Assembly: GCA_029565685.1 (NCBI GenBank)
Contig: JAKQNR010000024.1
Location: 1-64,000 of the forward strand
Length of the DNA: 64,000 bases
Direction: 5' to 3'
Origin: a bacterium
GTDB lineage: Bacteria; Zhuqueibacterota; Zhuqueibacteria; Residuimicrobiales; Residuimicrobiaceae
A program made the position numbers and the translations under genes. Below are positions 18,639-26,716 of the stretch, piece after piece (position 1 is the stretch's first letter; every line of letters starts with the position of its first letter). The notes under the pieces were generated by a model. It did not search any database. It saw nothing but the letters and a program-made list of their open reading frames with translations, and had not been told where the DNA came from.

Positions 18639-21274
18639 TATGCGCCTTTATTCGCAGTGGACTCCAAAGTAAAGATCTTGTAGGCCGGAATCTGAAAAAC
18701 GCGGTTCGCGATCTCTTCCTTCCGTTGTTCCAGCAGATTGGTGCGAAAAGTCTTTGCCGCGTTTTTTATCTCCATCGTACAGGAGACCGGCTGTCCGGTC
18801 ACATTGAAACCGCGGATGATCAATCCCTTCCGCTTTTCCGCTTTTTTGACTGCGGTCATGATCACAGTTTCCGGCCACTCGCTGATGAAACGGTCCTGCA
18901 GCGGCCAGGCGCCGGACTGTCGGCCGACGCCCCGGCAATAAAGCGGACGGCTGTAAGCATAGGCGGCTCGATAGGGCGTTTCGCGGCCGCCCGGCGATAG
19001 AGCGAATTCCGCCTGCTGGCTGCCCTGACATTGAGCCTCGGGCGTGAGAAACGTGCCCCAGTCACCCAGCTCACCGACGCAGCGCAACAGCGTAACAGAG
19101 GCCACGGCGCTGCCGTCTTTGGCCAGCAGCGGTTCGATTTCGGTCAAACCCTTATTGGCGATCATCAGCGTCCGGCGGTCGTCCTGAAAAAAAGAAAAAA
19201 CACCCTGAGGCAGAGAATAGGAATGGCGGCGATAGCCGTCCATAGGCCGCAGCGGCCGAGTGTCCACAGCGAAATCCCCCTCGCTGGAGATCACTGCCGT
19301 GGTGATGGACGTGGGCAAAGACACCCGCAGCCGGCAATCGCAAAGATGATTGTCCATTTCAACGCGCACATCGAGCCGGCGCTGGCCGCTGCGCAAGGTC
19401 AAAAAAGTTTTCAGCATCAATTCATTCTCACCGATGCGCCTTTGTTTCGCGGCATCGATCCTTTCGGACCAGGCGATGGTTTGCTGAAAGCACAGCGTGG
19501 CTTCCAGGCCGGTGTCGCACACTCTTTGCGCCGGGACCGGACAAGGAGGATAGATTCGCGGCGTTTCAGCCGGCAAAGAACGAAAATTGTATTCATCGCC
19601 CACATCGCTGCGCAGTTCATAATCGCCGAGATTCGTGTAACGCAGGCCGCTCGTTTTGTCCTCCACCGCATAACGGCCGTCGGCCTGGATCGTCACCTTG
19701 ATATACTCATTCTCCAGGCCATCCGCGGTGACGCGCACCGGTCGGTCAACCTGCAGCGCTGCGTGCGCGGGCGTGAAACGATAAACCGAGTAGCCCAACG
19801 ATGGCGCCCTGACCGGCAGTTGCACCCGCACGCGCGTCGCCTGAAAGGGAATGCGAAAGTGATCGTCCGGCAGGCGATAGCTAAAGGCGCGCTCGCTGGA
19901 GAGCACGCGACAAGGCGTGATCGATCCATCCGGCGCCAGGGCGGACAGCTGCTCGATCATCAGGTGTTCCGGAAAATCCACCTCTGCGGTGACGATCTCG
20001 CTGCGATCAAAGGGGGTGGGATTAAAGACAAACAGCGCACGGTCATCCTGCGACAGACCGGACAGGTCCAGTTGTTTGAGCAGCGCATCCAGGCTGGCCT
20101 GAATGATCGGCTCGCACACATCCTGCACCTGACGAAAGCGGATCATCATATCCTGATGTACCGCATCGATGCTGCAGCCGCAAATGTCGTCATGCACCTG
20201 GTTCTGCAGATACAGTTTCCACGCGTGATCCAGAAAAGCCTGGGGATGCGGCGCTGCGGCATAGACATGGGCCAGCGCGGCCAATGGTTCGGCGTACGCC
20301 TCCAGCATCAGCCCGGCGCGATAGTTGGCCTGTTTGAGATAGAGCCGGGTTGACGCCACATCCTCCAGCCCCAGACCGTTGGCTTTCTGTTGGGATCGCG
20401 CTTCGCCGTGAAAAGTGGGCCAATCGGTTCGTAAAGCCTGCACCGTGGCGAGAAATTTCACCGGATGAGAGATCACGCAGCGCCCGTCGCTTTTCCGCTG
20501 ATTGATGGAATCGAGCACTGCGCGAAGATTTTTTTGCAGCGGCTGATGATCGCAGCCGTTCATCAGCAGATAATGATCCGCTTCCGCAAACCGGCGGGCC
20601 TGAGTGAAACGGGAGCGGAAATCCTGCGGATCAGCGGTCAGGTCTTTGCCGTTGCAATACCAATCCGGAAACTGGTGGGTAAAGATCTGCGAGCCGTCGG
20701 GCGACTGCCAGTAAAAGTGGGCGCCGGTCTTTTCCGGCATAAAACCGCGGCCAGCCAAACAAAAGGTAAATCCTAATTCTGCCAATAGTTGCGGCGTTTG
20801 CGCAGTATTGCCGAACGTGTCCGGGAAATAGCCCAGAGAGAGAAAAAAGGGCGGCAGGGTGAGCTCCTCGGCCGAGACGGCCGGGGCCCACTGTTCCGCT
20901 TCGCGAACTGCGATCAGATAGTTGCGCACCTGCGACTCTGCATCCGCCAGATAGGCGTCGGGCAGAACATACTGCGGGCCGTAGGAGAGCCGGCCCTCAC
21001 GGATGGCGCGGCCGATGCGTTCTCGGTTTTCCGGCCGCACCGCGAGATAGTCTTCCAGCATGATGGTCTGCCCGTCGCAGAGAAAATAAAACTCGTCGTC
21101 GGTTTCACACTGTTGCAGCACCGCATCCAACAGATCCACCAAGCGCATGCGATGCTGTTCAAAGGGGAGATACCATTCGCGGTCCCAATGACTGTGGGGA
21201 ATGACATGCACGGTCAGGTCTTTCGGCTGCACGGGCAGCGCCAACGTCAGAATCGCGATCAGCAAATGTTTCAT
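18638..21274 (-). CDS. GH38 alpha-mannosidase, exported
   Basis: A family 38 glycoside hydrolase of 878 residues; these retaining, zinc-dependent enzymes cleave alpha-mannosyl links. The N-terminal stretch (to about residue 17) looks like a signal peptide. The zinc-binding start VHVIPHSHWDREWYLPFE and the nucleophile motif LGYFPDTFGNTAQ near residue 155 are intact. HDDICGCSIDAVHQD, the middle-domain motif, follows, then the large beta-sandwich C-terminal half. CAGGAGGATCTT precedes the ATG. GH38 and GH92 in one region suggests use of mannose-rich N-glycans or mannan. GH38 members can also act on mannosylglycerate or ganglioside-like substrates. Confidence 0.93.
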   Translation of the reverse strand: MKHLLIAILTLALPVQPKDLTVHVIPHSHWDREWYLPFEQHRMRLVDLLDAVLQQCETDDEFYFLCDGQTIMLEDYLAVRPENRERIGRAIREGRLSYGPQYVLPDAYLADAESQVRNYLIAVREAEQWAPAVSAEELTLPPFFLSLGYFPDTFGNTAQTPQLLAELGFTFCLAGRGFMPEKTGAHFYWQSPDGSQIFTHQFPDWYCNGKDLTADPQDFRSRFTQARRFAEADHYLLMNGCDHQPLQKNLRAVLDSINQRKSDGRCVISHPVKFLATVQALRTDWPTFHGEARSQQKANGLGLEDVASTRLYLKQANYRAGLMLEAYAEPLAALAHVYAAAPHPQAFLDHAWKLYLQNQVHDDICGCSIDAVHQDMMIRFRQVQDVCEPIIQASLDALLKQLDLSGLSQDDRALFVFNPTPFDRSEIVTAEVDFPEHLMIEQLSALAPDGSITPCRVLSSERAFSYRLPDDHFRIPFQATRVRVQLPVRAPSLGYSVYRFTPAHAALQVDRPVRVTADGLENEYIKVTIQADGRYAVEDKTSGLRYTNLGDYELRSDVGDEYNFRSLPAETPRIYPPCPVPAQRVCDTGLEATLCFQQTIAWSERIDAAKQRRIGENELMLKTFLTLRSGQRRLDVRVEMDNHLCDCRLRVSLPTSITTAVISSEGDFAVDTRPLRPMDGYRRHSYSLPQGVFSFFQDDRRTLMIANKGLTEIEPLLAKDGSAVASVTLLRCVGELGDWGTFLTPEAQCQGSQQAEFALSPGGRETPYRAAYAYSRPLYCRGVGRQSGAWPLQDRFISEWPETVIMTAVKKAEKRKGLIIRGFNVTGQPVSCTMEIKNAAKTFRTNLLEQRKEEIANRVFQIPAYKIFTLESTANKGA

Positions 21275-21398
21275 AAGATCCTCCTGGCCTGTTGAAAAAA
21301 AGTAGCAAAAAATTCCGAGCTATCAAAGCACTATTCTGCTGAATCTTTTTATCGCAACGGGCATCCAAAGAGAGATTAAAAAAAGCGGAGGATATTGT

Positions 21399-21770
21399 AT
21401 GGACGTAAAAATCACATTTCCCGGCGGGCTGCAGGTGAACGCCGAATACGGACCGTTCACCATCGTCACCAATCAGGACGGCACGGCGCCGGCGCCGTTT
21501 ACGTTGTTTCTCGCTTCGATCGGCACCTGTGCCGGCATCTATGCTCTGAGTTTCTGCAAACAGCGGGGATTGAATCCTGAAGGATTGGAAATCCTTCAAC
21601 GGACCACGTCGGATCCGGAGACGCACATGATCACCGAGGTCGCGCTTGAAATCAAACTGCCCGCGGGATTTCCGGAAAAATATCGCTCCGCGATTGTGCG
21701 CGCTGCGGATCAATGCGCGGTGAAAAAGCATTTGCTGCAGCCTCCAAAGTTTTCCATCACCACGCGCTGA
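21399..21770 (+). CDS. OsmC-family protein
   Basis: A 123-residue OsmC/Ohr-fold protein. The conserved cysteines lie at 44 (ASIGTCAGIYAL) and 106 (AADQCAVKKHL), with a further cysteine at 53. Family members reduce organic hydroperoxides or act on small thiol-linked substrates; without a relative for comparison the substrate is unknown. CGGAGGATATTGT precedes the ATG. It is shorter than Ohr (about 140) and closer to YhfA-like members. It lies upstream of the ATP-grasp operon and its promoter, and a superoxide dismutase ends that operon, so an oxidative-stress link is possible but unproven. Confidence 0.85.
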   Translation: MDVKITFPGGLQVNAEYGPFTIVTNQDGTAPAPFTLFLASIGTCAGIYALSFCKQRGLNPEGLEILQRTTSDPETHMITEVALEIKLPAGFPEKYRSAIVRAADQCAVKKHLLQPPKFSITTR

Positions 21771-21794
21771 ATCCGCTCAGCGGCTTCTATCGAC

Positions 21795-21812
21795 AATGAA
21801 TTATAATTCATT
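21795..21812. promoter_or_regulatory. 18-bp perfect palindrome, candidate operator
   Basis: AATGAATTATAATTCATT is a perfect inverted repeat, extended by flanking CA/TTG on the two sides. It stands between the osmC stop and the promoter at 21908-21935. Its AT-rich, ATAAT-containing shape recalls Fur/PerR-type boxes, but no assignment can be made. It lacks a T run, so it is not a usual terminator. Confidence 0.4.
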
Positions 21813-21907
21813 ATTGTGAGAACGCCCCAAAAAGCGTTTTCAGGACGAAAAATACGGCTAAAAACGAAAAAAAAATTGTCTTTATCGTGTTTTTTTGAAA
21901 AAAAGTA

Positions 21908-21935
21908 TTGACAATTAACGTGTAAAAATTATATT
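21908..21935 (+). promoter_or_regulatory. Sigma-70-like promoter of the ATP-grasp/KamA operon
   Basis: A consensus TTGACA at 21908-21913 is followed after 16 bases by TATATT at 21930-21935. The region is strongly AT-rich, and the first gene starts 94 bases downstream at 22029. Confidence 0.7.
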
Positions 21936-22028
21936 TAACATCAAACAACACAATCTCTATGTCAAAAAAATTCTCAATAGCACCATTAGTAGACTTGTTA
22001 AATCGGTGGAGAGGAAAATATCTAATTC

Positions 22029-23084
22029 ATGCGCATTGCCCTTGTACACAGTTCCAAAGACGGTATGGCCGGAATGGTCAGCCGGTTAACGAGTCAGGAC
22101 GTTGCCATGGAGGGGGACGATGAAGAACCTCCGCCGGATCTGTTGGCGGAATGTGATTCGGACGAAACCATTCTGGCCGTTCACAACGCCCTGGCTGAGC
22201 GATATGAAGTCATTCCGATCGAGTCGGATGAGTATGCCTATGAACGCCTGCAAAACACCAAGCCCCATCTCGTCTTCAATATAGCCGAACGCGTATTCGG
22301 CCCCAATCGAGAATCGCACATTCCATCCCTGTGTGAAATTTTAAATATTCCTTATACAGGCTCTGATCCGTTGACGCTGTCCTTGTGCCTGGACAAGTCG
22401 CGCGCCAAAGAAATATTGTCCTATCATGGCATCGCCAATGCGCGCTTCTGGACCATCGAAACGCTCGCCGATCTGCCGGACGACGTCGCTCTGCCGGCGA
22501 TTGTAAAGCCGATGTTCGAAGGATCCAGTAAAGGCATCAAGAATAATTCCGTCGTCTATCAGCCTGCGACCTTGCGCGAACGCATCACCGAGGTGCTGAG
22601 GCGGTATCAACAGCCGGTCATTGTGGAAGAGTTTTTAACCGGCCGCGAATTCACCGTAGGCACGCTGGGCAACCTGCCGGATCTGGAAGTGCTGCCCATC
22701 GTTGAGATCGATCACAGCCGGTTGCCGGACGGCGCAGCGCCCATCTATTCCTATGAAGCCAAGTGGATCTGGGACGTTCCGGAAAAACCTCTGGAGATTT
22801 TCCGCTGCCCGGCCGAGCTGCCGGAAAGCCTGCAAAAGGAGATTCACGATCTCGTCGTGCGCGTCTGCAGAGTGATGCGGCTGCGGGATTGGAGCCGCAT
22901 CGATGTTCGTCTGGACAGCGCCGGCCGGCCGTACATCCTCGAGATCAATCCGCTGCCGGGCATCCTGCCGAATCCGGAGGATAATTCCTGTTTGCCCAAA
23001 GCAGCGCGCACGGCCGGCTACTCGTATGCGCAAATGATCCATCGCGTCGTCGATGCCGCAAAACTACGTCTTGGGATCGTCTGA
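22029..23084 (+). CDS. D-Ala-D-Ala-ligase-like ATP-grasp enzyme (first copy)
   Basis: A 351-residue ATP-grasp ligase. The N-terminal domain begins MRIALVHSSKDG, the ATP-binding lysine lies in AIVKPMFEGSSKGI (about 159-172), EEFLTGREFTV follows, and metal residues are in RIDVRLD and LEINPLPGIL near the C-terminus. The fold matches Ddl, which joins two D-alanines using ATP, but it is longer (Ddl about 310) and carries an acidic insertion near residues 28-45. It is not near mur or fts genes. GGAGAGGAAAA stands a little far (about 14 bases) before the ATG. Its stop overlaps the next start by ATGA. The amino-acid substrates are unknown; it probably makes an amide bond on a small molecule. Confidence 0.82.
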   Translation: MRIALVHSSKDGMAGMVSRLTSQDVAMEGDDEEPPPDLLAECDSDETILAVHNALAERYEVIPIESDEYAYERLQNTKPHLVFNIAERVFGPNRESHIPSLCEILNIPYTGSDPLTLSLCLDKSRAKEILSYHGIANARFWTIETLADLPDDVALPAIVKPMFEGSSKGIKNNSVVYQPATLRERITEVLRRYQQPVIVEEFLTGREFTVGTLGNLPDLEVLPIVEIDHSRLPDGAAPIYSYEAKWIWDVPEKPLEIFRCPAELPESLQKEIHDLVVRVCRVMRLRDWSRIDVRLDSAGRPYILEINPLPGILPNPEDNSCLPKAARTAGYSYAQMIHRVVDAAKLRLGIV

Positions 23085-24091
23085 TGAATCCTGAAGAGAT
23101 CAACGTTGGCATCGCGTATAATGAATACGTGTCGCCGGAAACGAAAAAAATCGAACAGCTCTCAGAAGAGACGGTCAAAGACATGGCCATGGATGTGTTC
23201 CATCAGATCAGTCAATTCGGCTATCGTCCAAAGCTTGTGCCTCTAGCAATTGATATATATGAGTTTATGCATAAAATCACCGACCAGAAACTGGATGTGG
23301 TGATCAACCTTTGCGAAGGATATAAAGACCGTCCGTTCATGGAATTCTGTGTGGCCAGCCTGCTGGAATTGATGGCGGTGCGCTACACCGGCAATCCGGC
23401 GCGTACTCTGGGGATGTGCCAGAATAAATACCAGACCAAACTGTTGCTGCACGGCGCCGGACTGCCGGTGGCCAAAGGCCAGCTGGTCACCACGCCGGAC
23501 GAGATAGCCTTTGATCAGTTTCCAGCCATTGTCAAGCCCAACAATGAAGACGCAAGCCTGGGCATCTATCCGCACTCGGTGGTCCGCAGTCCAGAGGAGT
23601 TGGAGATCCAAGTCCGGCAGGTGCTGGCCACCTATCATCAGCCGGCGCTGGTGGAGCAGTACATCGCCGGCCGCGAATTCAACGTCGCGGTCATGGATGT
23701 CGAGGAGCCGATGGCCTTGCCGGTGTCCGAGATCGATTTCTCCAAGGTGCCGGAGGGCTATCCACACATCTGCAGCTATGAGGCCAAATGGTTCGAGGGC
23801 CATGTGCTGTTCGACACCACGGTGCCCATCTGCCCGGCCCAGCTCAGCGCAGCAAAACAGAAACAGCTGCAGAGCCTGGCGACCAAAGCCTTTCGGCTGA
23901 TGGGCTGCCGCGATTACGCGCGCGTCGATTTCCGCATGAATAAACAAGGCCGGCCGTACATTCTTGAAGTGAATCCAAATCCGGACATCAGCCTGAACGC
24001 AGGCTACGCCCGGGGCTTGCGCGCGGCGGGGATCGACTATAGCGAATTCTGGGACCGTATCATCCGTAAAACCTATCAACGGAATCGATGA
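23084..24091 (+). CDS. D-Ala-D-Ala-ligase-like ATP-grasp enzyme (second copy)
   Basis: A 335-residue paralogue of the preceding gene, diverged throughout. Key blocks: DVVINLCEGYKDRPFME, AIVKPNNEDASLGIYPHS (ATP lysine), EQYIAGREFNVAVMD, ARVDFRM and LEVNPNPDISLNAGYAR. The last differs from the NPLPG of the first copy, so the two should differ in the accepted substrate. True Ddl has a PG at this place, so peptidoglycan synthesis is unlikely. Its start overlaps the previous stop and its stop overlaps the GNAT start, each by four bases, which points to tight co-translation. The two ligases may act in succession or as a heterodimer. Confidence 0.82.
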   Translation: MNPEEINVGIAYNEYVSPETKKIEQLSEETVKDMAMDVFHQISQFGYRPKLVPLAIDIYEFMHKITDQKLDVVINLCEGYKDRPFMEFCVASLLELMAVRYTGNPARTLGMCQNKYQTKLLLHGAGLPVAKGQLVTTPDEIAFDQFPAIVKPNNEDASLGIYPHSVVRSPEELEIQVRQVLATYHQPALVEQYIAGREFNVAVMDVEEPMALPVSEIDFSKVPEGYPHICSYEAKWFEGHVLFDTTVPICPAQLSAAKQKQLQSLATKAFRLMGCRDYARVDFRMNKQGRPYILEVNPNPDISLNAGYARGLRAAGIDYSEFWDRIIRKTYQRNR

Positions 24092-24591
24092 GCGCCATTC
24101 GTCCCATGATTGCGGCCGACAAGCCGCCGGTGATGACCCTGCTTCGGCAGACCCGTTTCTTCACCGAAGAGGAGATCCAGGTCGCCGAAGAGTTGATCGA
24201 CCTTTATCTGAACGACGGCCGGCAAACCGATTACCGGCTGGTCGTTATTGAACACGAACAGACGGTGGCGGGGTATCTGTGCTACGGCCCGACTCCGCTG
24301 ACCCAGGGCACGTTCGATTTGTACTGGATCGCCGTGTCTCCGGATTTTCAGGGCCATGGATTGGGCACACAGCTGTTGAGCTGGTTGGAGAACAAAGTAC
24401 AGGAGGAGCATGGGCGGTTAGTGTTGATCGAAACATCTTCGCAGGAGAAATACCAAGCCACCAGAGCATTCTATCTTAAAGCACGGTATCAGGAGTGTGC
24501 GCGCATCGCTGATTTCTATCAACCCGGCGATGATCGCATCATCTACGTAAAATATCTTGAACAAAATGGGAGCATGAAACCCAATGGATGA
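24088..24591 (+). CDS. GNAT-family N-acetyltransferase
   Basis: A 167-residue acetyltransferase with the acetyl-CoA-binding motif A, SPDFQGHGLGTQLLSWLE (about residues 88-105), in which QGHGLG matches the Q/R-x-x-G-x-G/A rule. The C-terminal strand contains IIYVKYL. Overlaps of four and eight bases with its neighbours place it firmly in the operon. Beside a lysine 2,3-aminomutase it might acetylate beta-lysine, as AblB does in N-epsilon-acetyl-beta-lysine synthesis, but it is much shorter than AblB and the ligases suggest a larger product. The acceptor is unproven. Confidence 0.85.
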   Translation: MSAIRPMIAADKPPVMTLLRQTRFFTEEEIQVAEELIDLYLNDGRQTDYRLVVIEHEQTVAGYLCYGPTPLTQGTFDLYWIAVSPDFQGHGLGTQLLSWLENKVQEEHGRLVLIETSSQEKYQATRAFYLKARYQECARIADFYQPGDDRIIYVKYLEQNGSMKPNG

Positions 24592-25720
24592 TTGGCAACA
24601 AATGCTGAAAAACAGTTTGACCGACCCCGAAGTCATTGCCAAACGTTTCAATTTAAACAGCAAAGAACTTGAAAAAATCGCTAAAGAATTCAAAATTCGC
24701 GTTACCCCCTACTATGCAAGCCTGATCAAAGAGAAAGGCGATGCGATCTATAAACAGGTGATCCCGGATCCGCGTGAGCTGGCTGAGAACAGCGGTGTTT
24801 CCGATCCGCTTTCAGAGGATCACGACTCGCCGGTGCCCAGCATCGTCCACCGCTATCCCGATCGAGTGTTGTTTCTAGTGTCGCACTCGTGCGCCTCCTA
24901 TTGCCGTTTCTGCACGCGCAAACGCAAGGTGGGGGACTCGACTAAAATCAACCCCCGCTACATCGAAGACGGGTTGGAATACATCCGTCAGCATAAGGAG
25001 ATCCGCGACGTCATCATCTCCGGCGGCGATCCGCTGATGCTCAGCGACAACAAGCTTGAGTACATCCTCAAATCGCTGCGCGCCATCCCGCATCTGGAAA
25101 TTCTGCGCATCGGCAGCCGCGTGCCCTGTTTTCTGCCCCAGCGCATCACTCCCAAGCTCACCGAGATGCTGAAACGCTACCATCCGTTGTGGATGAACGT
25201 GCACTTTAACCACCCGGATGAGCTCACGGCGGAAGCGCAAAAGGCTCTGGCGTTGCTGGCCGACGCCGGCATTCCTCTGGGCTGCCAGACCGTGCTGCTC
25301 AAAGGCGTTAACGACGATCCGGCGGTGATGAAACGACTGATGCAAAAACTGGTGGCCAGCCGCGTCCGGCCCTACTATATCTACCAGGCGGATTATGTCA
25401 CCGGCACCGAATACCTGCGCACGCGCGTGGAAAAAGGCCTCGAGATCATGCAAAATCTGCGCGGCTGGACCTCCGGCCTGGCGGTGCCCTATTTTTGCAT
25501 CGATGCCCCCGGCGGCGGCGGCAAAATCCCCATCCTGCCGGAATACATGCAGCAGATCGACGATGAAAAAGTTGTGATGCGCAATTTCGAGGGTCAGGTC
25601 TTTGTCTATCCGCAGGTGCAAGAGGGCAACGGAAAACGCAAACCGGTCGGCCGCGTTCGCCGCCGACAAAAACAGGCGCCGTTGGAACCGGCCTTCGCGG
25701 ACATCATTGAAGTGGGTTGA
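24584..25720 (+). CDS. kamA: Lysine 2,3-aminomutase (KamA family radical SAM)
   Basis: A 378-residue radical-SAM, PLP-dependent aminomutase. The [4Fe-4S] cysteines are C103, C107 and C110 in SCASYCRFCTRKR. The PLP lysine is K314 in DAPGGGGKIPILP. By spacing from that lysine, D270 and D307 correspond to the two aspartates that hold the epsilon-amino group of lysine in the clostridial enzyme, so lysine is the expected substrate and beta-lysine the product. It is shorter than catabolic KamA (about 416). EpmB, which modifies elongation factor P, is an alternative, but no epmA or efp gene is near. The start overlaps the GNAT gene by eight bases. Confidence 0.9.
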   Translation: MDDWQQMLKNSLTDPEVIAKRFNLNSKELEKIAKEFKIRVTPYYASLIKEKGDAIYKQVIPDPRELAENSGVSDPLSEDHDSPVPSIVHRYPDRVLFLVSHSCASYCRFCTRKRKVGDSTKINPRYIEDGLEYIRQHKEIRDVIISGGDPLMLSDNKLEYILKSLRAIPHLEILRIGSRVPCFLPQRITPKLTEMLKRYHPLWMNVHFNHPDELTAEAQKALALLADAGIPLGCQTVLLKGVNDDPAVMKRLMQKLVASRVRPYYIYQADYVTGTEYLRTRVEKGLEIMQNLRGWTSGLAVPYFCIDAPGGGGKIPILPEYMQQIDDEKVVMRNFEGQVFVYPQVQEGNGKRKPVGRVRRRQKQAPLEPAFADIIEVG

Positions 25721-25724
25721 AAAA

Positions 25725-26693
25725 TTGTTCTTCCGTCGTCCCGCCCGTCTCTACGATCTGGTGGTTCTGTGGGATTGGGAGTACGACGACGACCTGGTTC
25801 AAGCGCTGCTGGCAGGCGCGGTCCGCCGCCGCCTGTCAGCGTGCGCCTTTCGCTCAGCTGAATTGACCGCCTTTGTCGACCTCTGCCGCAATCCTCATTA
25901 TAGCTTTCCCTATCTCATCGATCGGGCTTCGGACGTCCACCCCTTTTTACTGCCGGTGTTGTCCGAGCTGCAACAGGCCGGCAGCCAGATCATCAACGAC
26001 CCGCAGCAGATGATCTGGTGCCGCGATAAAGCGACCATGCACCTCGAACTGGTGCAGCGCGGCATTCCGGTGCCTTATGGTCTCATCCTCTCCCATCAGG
26101 ACCATCTGGAACAGGCGCTGCAGCAGACTCGGGATAAGCTGGGATCCCCCTTTGTCGCCAAACCAGCAGAGGGCGGCGGCGGCGAGGGCGTGATCCTGGA
26201 CGCGCAAACGCCGGAGCACATTCGTCAAGTCATGAGAGAAAGCCGGCTCGGCAAAGTGATCCTGCAAAAACGGATCGAACCCGCTGAGATCCACGGTCGG
26301 CGCGCCTGGTTCCGCGTCCTCTATGTCATGGGGGAAGTCTTGCCCTGCTTTTGGGACGACCGCACCCATCTCTACAGCCTGATCGACGATCTCTCCGCGC
26401 CTTGGGTGGCCCCGCTGACGGATCTCGTCCGTCGCATCGCCGCCATGTCCGGCATGCGCTTCTTCTCCTCCGAGATTGCGATGACCGCCGCGCAAGAGTA
26501 TTATGTGATCGATTTCGTCAATGAAATGTGCGATATGCGACTGCAGTCCCGCCACACGGACGGCGTGCCGGATGCGCTGTTCCATCGCATCATCGACCTC
26601 CTGGTGTGCCGCCCTCCGCAGCTGCAATCCGAAATCCGTACGTCCTCTCCCGTGCGCAAAGGGGGAATTTTTAAAAAAGGGTCTGTGTTGTAA
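25725..26693 (+). CDS. Third ATP-grasp enzyme, RimK/glutathione-synthetase-like
   Basis: A protein of about 323 residues with an ATP-grasp core: QMIWCRDKATMHLELVQRG, then SPFVAKPAEGGGGEGVILD (ATP lysine and glycine loop), ILQKRIEP, and metal residues in YYVIDFVNEMCDM. It differs in class from the two Ddl-like genes and resembles RimK/glutathione-synthetase types that add amino acids to a carboxylate. The frame is open back to 25602 inside kamA. GAAGTGGG at 25709-25716 and the kamA stop at 25720 favour a TTG start at 25725; TTG at 25707 is another possibility. As the last ligase of the operon it may complete the product. Confidence 0.75.
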   Translation: MFFRRPARLYDLVVLWDWEYDDDLVQALLAGAVRRRLSACAFRSAELTAFVDLCRNPHYSFPYLIDRASDVHPFLLPVLSELQQAGSQIINDPQQMIWCRDKATMHLELVQRGIPVPYGLILSHQDHLEQALQQTRDKLGSPFVAKPAEGGGGEGVILDAQTPEHIRQVMRESRLGKVILQKRIEPAEIHGRRAWFRVLYVMGEVLPCFWDDRTHLYSLIDDLSAPWVAPLTDLVRRIAAMSGMRFFSSEIAMTAAQEYYVIDFVNEMCDMRLQSRHTDGVPDALFHRIIDLLVCRPPQLQSEIRTSSPVRKGGIFKKGSVL

Positions 26694-26716
26694 AGACAAA
26701 ACTGGAGGACCCTGCC

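Noticed and set aside
19031..20353. Plus-strand open frame of 440 codons opposite the GH38 gene
   Set aside because: Antisense shadow; arginine- and glutamine-rich, with no domain or ribosome-binding site, while the GH38 frame has all catalytic motifs.
22029..24091. The two Ddl-like genes as true D-alanine-D-alanine ligases for the cell wall
   Set aside because: Two diverged copies in one operon with KamA, away from mur or fts genes, and the second lacks the usual PG in the metal-binding segment; a different substrate is likelier.
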